64,000 nt of DNA. Source: Bryobacteraceae bacterium. GTDB taxonomy: Bacteria > Acidobacteriota > Terriglobia > Bryobacterales > Bryobacteraceae. The notes beneath the pieces were generated by a model. That model saw only the letters and a program-made list of their open reading frames with translations, was not told the DNA's origin and searched no databases. The position numbers and the translations under genes were made by a program. The stretch lies in NCBI GenBank assembly GCA_026002875.1, contig BPGE01000001.1, forward strand, positions 4,154,001 to 4,218,000, in the 5' to 3' direction. This document shows positions 15,330 through 22,177 of this stretch, in pieces. How positions within the stretch are numbered: position 1 is the stretch's first letter; each line of letters begins with the position of its first letter.

Positions 15330-15992
15330 ATGATGCCCGCCAGATACTTTGCTGCCATGCCAGTGCTGCTCTCATCGGCAGTCCTCCTTCCGCTGTTCTC
15401 GCCGCGTGCTGCCGCAGGCCAGCCGCCTGCCTGTCTGGTAGACGAGGATTTCACGACCGGGCGCACGGCTGCGCAGCGCCCGCGCGATCCCGGCGAGTTC
15501 ACCGCGGAAGGCTGGCAGGTGCGCAGCTTCGAATCGCAACTGAAATACGACCTTGGCAGGCACTACCGCAAAGGGCGCGTCGAGATTGAATTGAAGGGAC
15601 CGCTCAAACAGAAGGAAAAGCACACGCTCTTTTCGGCCTGGAACGAAGAGGCCGCCGCTGACGGCGACCGCAAAACGCAGGGGTTCTTCCAGCTCCGGCT
15701 CATGGAGGACGGCATGATGCTGCGGCTGACCTACCGGCCAGGCGGACGGAGCTTCGAAGGCGCGGTTGCGCCGATGGAGTGGGAAGACCGTTGGTACCGG
15801 ATCGAGGGCGCCTGGGACACCACGGGCGGCGAGTCGATGCTGTGGCGCGATGGCGTGCTCGTCAAGAAGGGATCGTTCAACCAGCCGTTTGAGGGCTTCC
15901 GCTGGGTCTTCATCGGCACGGACAACTACCAGGGGTTCAGGTCGATCCCGGGCGTGGTGTACCGCCGCCTGAAGGTTTGCGTGGCGGATTGA
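15330..15992 (+). CDS. Secreted concanavalin/LamG-like beta-sandwich protein
   Basis: 220 residues from ATG 15330 (GGGAGATGAAACC upstream). Signal peptide MMPARYFAAMPVLLSSAVLL, cleavage near AAAGQ. The mature part (CLVDEDFTTGRTAAQ, YRKGRVEIELKGPLKQKE, HTLFSAWNEE, FFQLRLMEDGMMLRLTYRPG, WYRIEGAWDTTGGESMLW, RDGVLVKKGS, FRWVFIGTDNYQG, VVYRRLKVCVAD) reads like a laminin-G or glucanase-like jelly roll with two cysteines that could pair. No catalytic Glu pair of GH16 is recognisable, so it may be carbohydrate-binding. It lies 28 bases behind the metallophosphatase and is probably co-transcribed. Confidence 0.65.
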   Translation: MMPARYFAAMPVLLSSAVLLPLFSPRAAAGQPPACLVDEDFTTGRTAAQRPRDPGEFTAEGWQVRSFESQLKYDLGRHYRKGRVEIELKGPLKQKEKHTLFSAWNEEAAADGDRKTQGFFQLRLMEDGMMLRLTYRPGGRSFEGAVAPMEWEDRWYRIEGAWDTTGGESMLWRDGVLVKKGSFNQPFEGFRWVFIGTDNYQGFRSIPGVVYRRLKVCVAD

Positions 15993-16010
15993 CCGCGCGC
16001 CCCCGCGCGG
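15993..16010. terminator. Short bidirectional GC hairpin between convergent genes
   Basis: CCGCGCG, a short C-rich loop, then CGCGCGG, filling the 20-base gap between the convergent genes ending at 15992 and 16013. No T-tract is visible. Confidence 0.45.
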
Positions 16011-16012
16011 CT

Positions 16013-18157
16013 TCACCCGAGCGGGACCGCGCAGCGGAAGCCGACCGTCGAGCAACGGTCGAGTCCCGGCCACATCAGCAGGAACTTCATCCCGAAGCGG
16101 CAGCTCTGCGGGCCGCCATCGGTATACCAGATGGAACCCTGCGCCTTGTAGAACGATCCGCCGCGCAGGATGGCGAAGCGGGTCCTGCCATCGGAGGACT
16201 CGCTTTCGGTCCACTCCCAGACATTGCCGCACATATCCCAGCAGCCGAAGGGCGAGCGGCCTTCGGGGAACGCCTTCACCGGAGTCGTGCCGCCGCTCTC
16301 GCCGGCGTTGCAGCGCCCGGGCAGCATCTCATTGCCCCAGGGATAGAGCAGAGCTTCGGGCCCTTCGGCTGCGTATTGCCACTCGAGTTCCGTGGGCAGC
16401 CGCTTGCCCGCCCAGCGGGCGTACGCGCGGGCGTCGTCGAGATCGACGTAAACAACAGGGTGATCCTCCTTCCCTGCCGGCGGCGCGCCGCCCTGCCAGT
16501 GTTTGAGAAAGTTCTCGGGATGGCGCGGGCGGTAACCGGAGGCGCGCAGGAAGCGCGCAAACTCGGCGTTTGTGACAGGCGTCAGATCGATCGCGTAGCG
16601 CGCGAGGCGGGCTTTGCGGCGGATGGCCACGGGTTGGTGAATCCGCTCGTGGCCTCGGCCCGGCGTGTAGTCCATCGAAGTCAGTTGCCCGCACTCGCGC
16701 ACCTGATAGACGCAATCGCGGTCGAAATCCACAGGGCCGATGGCGGCCATGCCGTCCGGCGCAGACCTTCTTGCCGCGATTGTTGGCGCGGGACGCAACG
16801 TCGTCTTGCGCGCGGGGAACTCCGCGGAGAGCGACGCCCGCGTGCGCAGGGCGGCCTGAGAATTCAGGAAGCCGCGCTCGCCTTCGGGTGCAGAGCCGGA
16901 GGGGCGGGCGAGGAAGCAGCCGATGCCGCGCGGCTGGATCCGGCCCTCGAGCACGGCCGCGTTCCCGTCGCGCACCGGCTCCAGCGGCCTGCCTGCGATC
17001 AGGTCGAAGAACTGATACCCCGCAGGAACGTCGACCCTCAGCAGCGGTCCCGTGCGGCTCGACTCCGCGCGGTTCACCAGCGTCCACAGCCGCATGCCCG
17101 CGCCTTCCCAGAGGCTCGCGTAGACGTCTTCAGCGAGGGTCTCCACCAGCGGCGTCCAGCCCTCGCCGGTAAAGAGCGAAGCGTATCTGCGCTGGATGGG
17201 CAGCATCGAACGCAAAATGCTTCGGTCGCGCGCGTTCCAGCCCACCCAGCTTCCGAACACGTTCTCCCACACCATCATCCCGCTGCCGTTCATCCACGCG
17301 GTGTGCAGTTCCGCCGTGTGGTCGTGATACCAGCGGCGGATCTGGTGCTGCATGTGGCGCCGCTCGAACCACTTGTTGCGCAGGATGCCGGGAACACGGC
17401 TGTCGGGGAACATCTGCGCCCACGAAAGATGGTGGTCGTGGATGTTGGCCAGCGGCAGCGCAATCTCGCCCTCGAGAACCACGCCCGGCCGCGCCTGATC
17501 GAGTTTCGTGCGGAACTCAGCGGCGCCGCTCCGCAGCGTGTCGAGGAAGATGCCATCGGCATCGATCGCCGCCACGAGCTCCACCAGCGCATCGATGTCG
17601 CTCTTGCCCTCGCGCCGCGTGCCTGTGTCCCAGGGGTTGTAGTCAATGTAGGCTTTCACATTGCGCCGGTGGAGTTCCTGAATCAGTCCGCGCAGCCCCT
17701 TCAGGCCGCCCGGCATGTCGCGGTACATGTCGAACTGGTTGCGCTCGTCAACGCCGATCCGCGGATAGGCGTGCCAGAGAACCATGGAGTCATAGCCGCC
17801 GAAGTCGCGCTCGCCTTCCTCGAGCCACAACGGAACCAGGTAGCGCGCCTGTTCGGGGCTGTAGAACTGCTCGTCGCAGAGCATGACGAACGAGCAGGCG
17901 AAGGACCGCGCAGCCCACTGGAGATCCGCCCGCCGGTACAGGCTGTCGTCATAGTTCAGCTCGGCGCGCTTTCTCCTGCGCCATTCATGCAGTTGCTGGC
18001 GGAAGGCGGGCCACTCGCGCGGATTGTCGGGAGCGGGGATCAGGTCGGCATCGAACACGGATTCTTCCGCCGCCGCAAGCTGCGCTGCCAGCGGCCTGAC
18101 AGCAGCGGCGGACAGGCTTGCCAGAGCCGCGCGGATGAATTCCCTCCGGACCAGCAT
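16013..18157 (-). CDS. Exported glycosidase-like barrel fused to an FGE/SUMF1-like domain
   Basis: 714 residues from ATG 18157. A Tat-like leader (MLVRREFIRAALASLSAAAV) is followed by an alpha-amylase/GH-like barrel (~30-330): YDSMVLWHAYPRIGVDERNQ, NVKAYIDYNPWDTGT, DADGIFLDTLRSG (candidate nucleophile Asp) and VVLEGEIALP (candidate acid Glu). A beta region follows at ~340-450. From ~468 to the end is a formylglycine-generating-enzyme-like domain: DLTPVTNAEFARFLRASGY, VVYVDLDDARAYARWAGKRL, PTELEWQYAAEG, CWDMCGNVWEWTES and STVGFRCA. The fusion is unusual. It is the last gene of a four-gene operon and starts 11 bases after deoC. Whether the C-terminal domain is catalytic or sugar-binding is not clear. 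Confidence 0.75.
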   Translation of the reverse strand: MLVRREFIRAALASLSAAAVRPLAAQLAAAEESVFDADLIPAPDNPREWPAFRQQLHEWRRRKRAELNYDDSLYRRADLQWAARSFACSFVMLCDEQFYSPEQARYLVPLWLEEGERDFGGYDSMVLWHAYPRIGVDERNQFDMYRDMPGGLKGLRGLIQELHRRNVKAYIDYNPWDTGTRREGKSDIDALVELVAAIDADGIFLDTLRSGAAEFRTKLDQARPGVVLEGEIALPLANIHDHHLSWAQMFPDSRVPGILRNKWFERRHMQHQIRRWYHDHTAELHTAWMNGSGMMVWENVFGSWVGWNARDRSILRSMLPIQRRYASLFTGEGWTPLVETLAEDVYASLWEGAGMRLWTLVNRAESSRTGPLLRVDVPAGYQFFDLIAGRPLEPVRDGNAAVLEGRIQPRGIGCFLARPSGSAPEGERGFLNSQAALRTRASLSAEFPARKTTLRPAPTIAARRSAPDGMAAIGPVDFDRDCVYQVRECGQLTSMDYTPGRGHERIHQPVAIRRKARLARYAIDLTPVTNAEFARFLRASGYRPRHPENFLKHWQGGAPPAGKEDHPVVYVDLDDARAYARWAGKRLPTELEWQYAAEGPEALLYPWGNEMLPGRCNAGESGGTTPVKAFPEGRSPFGCWDMCGNVWEWTESESSDGRTRFAILRGGSFYKAQGSIWYTDGGPQSCRFGMKFLLMWPGLDRCSTVGFRCAVPLG

Positions 18158-18168
18158 CGGTGCGCTCC

Positions 18169-18849
18169 TCAGTAGTCTGTGGATTCTGCAGCCGATCCGG
18201 CGAGGATCTCCAGAGCGGCGCTTGTCCCCAGCAGATCGGCGCCCGCGGCGATCAGCGCCTCCGCCTGTTCGCGGCTGCGGATGCCGCCCGACGCCTTCAC
18301 GCCGGCCCGGCCCTTCAGCAGGCTGCGGATGAAACGGATGTCCTCCACGGTCGCCGGCGAGCCTCCCGGCCCGATGCCGCTCGAGTTCTTGATCTGCGCC
18401 ACGCCGCACTCCTCGGCGATCTGCACGCACAGCCGTTTCTCTTCGTCATTGAGAAATCCGAACTCCGACATGCTTTTCACGGGACGTCCGTCCGCGGCGG
18501 CCACCACCTGGCGGATCTCCGCGGCGAATTCGTCCAGCATGCGGCTGCGCAGAAACCCGATGTTGGGCTGGAAGTCGATCTCCTCCGCGCCCAGCCGCAC
18601 GGCTTCGCGCATCAGCGAGGCTTTCATCTCCGCCGTCTCGCCGCCCATGGGATATGCGACGGCCGTCGCAACCTTGACGCCGCTTCCGGCGAGAATCTCT
18701 CTGGCGAGCCGCACCCAGCAGGGCTGCAGCATCACGCCCTGAACTCGAGCCTGGGCCGCGGCTTCACAGTGGCGGCGGATGTCGGCCGCCGTCGCGTTCG
18801 CGCGCACATTCGTGAACTGAATGCGCGCGGCCAATTCTTCTCGGGTCAA
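18169..18849 (-). CDS. deoC: Deoxyribose-phosphate aldolase family protein
   Basis: 226 residues from a TTG start at 18849, chosen because GGAGG stands five bases upstream and because it overlaps the stop of the preceding kinase gene as TTGA. An upstream-extended frame to 19002 overlaps that gene and has no coding character. DeoC motifs: VKVATAVAYPMGGE, EEIDFQPNIGFL, the Schiff-base lysine in QIKNSSGIGPGG, and AGVKASGGIRSREQAEALI. The reaction would be reversible aldol cleavage of 2-deoxyribose-5-phosphate or a related sugar phosphate to acetaldehyde plus glyceraldehyde-3-phosphate. Together with the PfkB kinase it makes a kinase-aldolase pair. Because NSSG replaces the family's usual TSTG the true substrate may differ. 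Confidence 0.82.
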   Translation of the reverse strand: MTREELAARIQFTNVRANATAADIRRHCEAAAQARVQGVMLQPCWVRLAREILAGSGVKVATAVAYPMGGETAEMKASLMREAVRLGAEEIDFQPNIGFLRSRMLDEFAAEIRQVVAAADGRPVKSMSEFGFLNDEEKRLCVQIAEECGVAQIKNSSGIGPGGSPATVEDIRFIRSLLKGRAGVKASGGIRSREQAEALIAAGADLLGTSAALEILAGSAAESTDY

Positions 18850-19787
18850 GACAACCTCCGGATTGTGTTTCGCAATTCCGGCAGCCGCGCCTCGACTTCG
18901 GCGCGGCGCGGATAGGAAGCAATCGTGTCCCGCTTCCGGGTGGACAGCGAAGCGGTGACGATGCCCATCAGAATGGCCTCGAGCGGATCCCGGCCCTCGC
19001 ATAAGCCGACGGCGAGGCCGGCGTTGAAAGCGTCGCCGGCGCCGACGGTGTCGACGACATTCACGGCGAGAGCGGGAATCTCGAAGCAGCCATCGGGAGA
19101 AGCCCAGAGCGCGCCTTTTTCGCCGCGCGTCACAATCACGTTCCGCGGACCGAGGCGCCGCAACTGCTCCGCCGCCTCCTGATCGTGAATCGGATCATCC
19201 GGCGCGAGTCCCAGGCACACGCGAGCTTCGGTTTCATTCGGCGTCAGAAAATCGACCGTGCTCAGGTCCTGCCGGCGCAGATCGGTTGCGGGCGCGGGGT
19301 TGAGAATCGAAAAAGCTCCCCGCTCCCGCGCCATGCGCGACGCCGCCAGGGCCGTTCCCAGCGGAATCTCCAGCGGGCTCAGCACGGAGTCGCCCTCGTG
19401 GATTGTTTCCCGGAGCGGCGCCACGTCTTCAGGCAGAAACTCGGACAACGCACCGGCATCCACGGCGATGGCAATCGTGCCGCGGCTCGTTCCGAGAATC
19501 ATGCCGACTGCCGTGGGCAGAGACGCGGAACGCAGAACCCAATTCGGGTCCACGCCCTCGCGGCTGAGCAGCGCGATCAGGCCATCGCCGAACGCGTCCG
19601 CTCCCACTCTTGTCACGAGCCGTACATCCGCGCCCAGCCGCGCGGCGCAGCAGGCCATGTTGGAGCCTTTTCCTCCGTGCGTCGCGCGATAGCCGCGTCC
19701 CATCACCGTTTCGCCCTCCGCCGGGATGCGGTCGACTTCCATGACGAGAGCGGCCGCGTAGCTGCCGACAACGGTAATGCGGCTCAC
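18846..19787 (-). CDS. PfkB/ribokinase-family sugar kinase
   Basis: 313 residues from GTG 19787 with GGAGGAAGACGCT upstream; a frame extending to 19865 overlaps the upstream gene. Motifs of the family: N-terminal ITVVGSYAAALVMEVDRIP, the di-glycine region THGGKGSNMACCAARLGADV, LNPAPATDL, TPNETEARV, and the catalytic/anion-hole motif DTVGAGDAFNAGLAVGL. It would phosphorylate a pentose, deoxyribose or other sugar with ATP in the cytoplasm. The stop (TGA 18846-18848) overlaps the deoC start, so translation is coupled. Ribokinase and deoxyribokinase cannot be distinguished by eye. Confidence 0.85.
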   Translation of the reverse strand: MSRITVVGSYAAALVMEVDRIPAEGETVMGRGYRATHGGKGSNMACCAARLGADVRLVTRVGADAFGDGLIALLSREGVDPNWVLRSASLPTAVGMILGTSRGTIAIAVDAGALSEFLPEDVAPLRETIHEGDSVLSPLEIPLGTALAASRMARERGAFSILNPAPATDLRRQDLSTVDFLTPNETEARVCLGLAPDDPIHDQEAAEQLRRLGPRNVIVTRGEKGALWASPDGCFEIPALAVNVVDTVGAGDAFNAGLAVGLCEGRDPLEAILMGIVTASLSTRKRDTIASYPRRAEVEARLPELRNTIRRLS

Positions 19788-19800
19788 AGCGTCTTCCTCC

Positions 19801-20922
19801 TCAGGGCTCCTCATACATCGCCAGAATGTTGTCGACCGGCGTGTCCGCCTGAATGTGGTGCGCACCGGCGCGGATGTAGCCCGGACCGAGAAGCTCAGCC
19901 ACCCGTTTCACCTCCCGCCGAACCTGCTCCGGCGTTGCACGCGGCAGCAGCTGCTGCACGTCGATGCCGCCGTGGAACACGATCCGCCCGCCGAATTCGC
20001 GCGCCAGAGTTTCCGGCGCCATCCCGCGGGCGCGCGGCTGCACGGGGTTCAGGATCGAAACGCCCATGTCGATCAGCGCCGGGATCAGCCGCGCCACGGC
20101 GCCGCAGCTGTGCATCATGACAGGCTTGCCGTAACGGCGGGCGATGGCGATGAGCCGGCGGTGGAATGGCTGCACGTGGCGCGCATACATGGCCGGGCTC
20201 ATCAGCAGCCCCGTCTGCGACGCCAGGTCATCGTAGAAGTACACGATGTCGATCCAGCCCCCGGCCAGCGTCAGCACGCACTCCAGGTTGGCCTCATGCA
20301 CCGCCGTGATGCGCTCCATGATGTAACCCGGGATGGGAGACCCATCGGCGAGATCGGTCATGAAGCGCTCGAAGCCGCACAGCGACCAGGCAGTCTCAAA
20401 CACCGAGCCCACGCGGTAGCGCACGCAGTAGCGCGTCTGGGCGAGCATCGATTCGAGAACAGACCGGAGCGGCGAGAAGTCCCACCAGTCGGGCTCAGGA
20501 AACCGGTAGGAGCGGACATCGTCCAGATGCACGGCGGAGCCGAGCGGGTAGCTGGCGAATTCCTCAAATGCGCCGAATGCATGCTGCACTCTGCGCCGGT
20601 GTGCGCCCCAGATGTCGACGTTGGATCCGTCGGCAAGCACGCGCCGCCACATGGCGCCGGTCGAGGATCGTTCGAGAGAGGCGTCCGGGTTGACTTCTTC
20701 TTCCGGTACGTCAGGCGGACGGCAGAAGCTGTCGTAGGAAACGATGCGGAGATCGACGCCCAGCCGCTGCAGGACGGATTCCCGGTCCGGGACGCCGAAT
20801 CGAACCATCAGGCGCGACCAGATCTCGGGAACCGCGGCGAAGTCGCGGGGGGTCCGGTCCGGCGGCTCGCCGCGCAGGCTCCAGAAGACCCGGTCGCGCG
20901 GACTGATGGAGTGGGGTGTCAC
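19801..20922 (-). CDS. Uroporphyrinogen-decarboxylase-like (UROD/methyltransferase) protein
   Basis: 373 residues from GTG 20922. The UROD-fold family signature is scattered through the barrel: an N-terminal RDRVFWSLRGEPPDRTPRDF, IDIVYFYDDLASQTG, the potential zinc-site motif MMHSCGAVARLIPALIDMG, SILNPVQPRARGM and IVFHGGIDVQQLLP. It lacks the basic N-terminal substrate motif of true HemE. Members of this branch sit in corrinoid methyltransferase or uncharacterised sugar-catabolic loci. Here it is the first gene of an operon with a sugar kinase (13-base gap), an aldolase and a hydrolase, so a role in catabolism of an unusual glycoside or methylated sugar is inferred. Confidence 0.75.
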   Translation of the reverse strand: MTPHSISPRDRVFWSLRGEPPDRTPRDFAAVPEIWSRLMVRFGVPDRESVLQRLGVDLRIVSYDSFCRPPDVPEEEVNPDASLERSSTGAMWRRVLADGSNVDIWGAHRRRVQHAFGAFEEFASYPLGSAVHLDDVRSYRFPEPDWWDFSPLRSVLESMLAQTRYCVRYRVGSVFETAWSLCGFERFMTDLADGSPIPGYIMERITAVHEANLECVLTLAGGWIDIVYFYDDLASQTGLLMSPAMYARHVQPFHRRLIAIARRYGKPVMMHSCGAVARLIPALIDMGVSILNPVQPRARGMAPETLAREFGGRIVFHGGIDVQQLLPRATPEQVRREVKRVAELLGPGYIRAGAHHIQADTPVDNILAMYEEP

Positions 20923-21066
20923 TCGGTATCAGTGTGCGGAAATACGGCAGCGAAATCCATGAGGAATCCGCTCAACAGACATGGAGAATCCTCTCCTCCC
21001 CGCAAGCCGGCTTCCTGGCAGTGCTCCCTGCGATCGTAGGGCCTGAATCTGGAGACGGTTCTTCAG

Positions 21067-21957
21067 ATGCAGAATAGTATCATCACGATGATGCCTCCGC
21101 GGTTGCGCATCTTCGAATCGCAGTACCACACGCCGGCCAGGGCCGCGCAGGAGGTCTTCATCGTGGCGTTGCGGGCCGGCCAGCTGCAGGCGGATCCGAA
21201 TTACCGCATCGAGCGCCGCACCTGCGCAGGACATGATCTGCTGCTCTGCCTGAGAGGACGCGGTTTCGTGCAGACCGGCGGCCGCACCTTCCCTGTCGAA
21301 CCGGGAGAGCTCGCATGGCTGAGCGGCCATCACCCTCATGCGCACTGGGCGGACCGCGGCGATCCCTGGCGGCTGCTGTGGGCGCGGCTGGACGGGGCGG
21401 TCCTCGGCAGGCTGTTCGAGATCCTCGGCGGCCCCGCGGCGCCCGTGTTCCGCCTGCCTGCGCCGCAGCGCGCCGCGGCTGCCATCCGCAGCATCATCCG
21501 CCTGCTCCGCCAGCGCCCGGCGGCGCTCGACGCTCTGGTTCATGTGCAGGCCAGCGCGTTGATCGGCTGTCTCTTTGAAGGCCGCCACACGGAACTCGAA
21601 GGCGCCGCAGACCCGGTTCCGGCGCCCGCACCCGGACTGCGCAGGGTTCTGACCGAACTGACCGTCTACTATTACCGCCCCTGGCGCGTCGGGCAGATGG
21701 CGTCTCTGGCCGGACTCAGCGTGCCCCATTTTTTCCGCTGTTTCCAGAAGGCCACGGGAACGACGCCCGTCCGCTTTCTCAGGCAGGAGCGCATCAGCCA
21801 GGCCAAGCGCCGGCTGCTGGAGAGCCGCGATTCGATCAAGGAGATCGCCGAGCAGGCGGGCTACTCCGATCCTTTCTACTTCAGCCGCGACTTCAAGCTG
21901 CACACGGGCATGTCCCCTGCCCAATTCCGGAAGCGCGAACTGGGCGTCAGCCGGTAA
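21067..21957 (+). CDS. AraC-family transcriptional regulator
   Basis: 296 residues. The N-terminal ~150 residues form a cupin-like ligand domain (LLLCLRGRGFVQTGGRTFPV, EPGELAWLSGHHPHAHWADR). The C-terminal ~100 residues hold the two AraC helix-turn-helices: MASLAGLSVPHFFRCFQKAT, and KEIAEQAGYSDPFYFSRDFK followed by HTGMSPAQFRKRE. ATG 21067 is the first; ATG 21091 would also keep the domain. It is divergent from the UROD-kinase-aldolase-hydrolase operon with a 144-base shared promoter region, so it is probably the local activator of that operon; the GH9 gene downstream is a second candidate target. Confidence 0.9.
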   Translation: MQNSIITMMPPRLRIFESQYHTPARAAQEVFIVALRAGQLQADPNYRIERRTCAGHDLLLCLRGRGFVQTGGRTFPVEPGELAWLSGHHPHAHWADRGDPWRLLWARLDGAVLGRLFEILGGPAAPVFRLPAPQRAAAAIRSIIRLLRQRPAALDALVHVQASALIGCLFEGRHTELEGAADPVPAPAPGLRRVLTELTVYYYRPWRVGQMASLAGLSVPHFFRCFQKATGTTPVRFLRQERISQAKRRLLESRDSIKEIAEQAGYSDPFYFSRDFKLHTGMSPAQFRKRELGVSR

Positions 21958-22177
21958 GCGCCGGAGCTGCCGCGCAGGCATGGCGCGCGTGCCCTGATTT
22001 CACCCGCCGGCGCGTGTTGGAAAGGCGGCGCCGCCTCTCCACGGGCCGTGGTCCGCTCTGCAGCAGGAACGGAACCGCGGAGACGCCGCACCGGAGAACA
22101 AAGGAATCCCGCAATGAGGCGCAGACCAGTGTTCACCGGGCCTTGTAAGCGTATACAGAGCGGTGTATGATGCTGCC

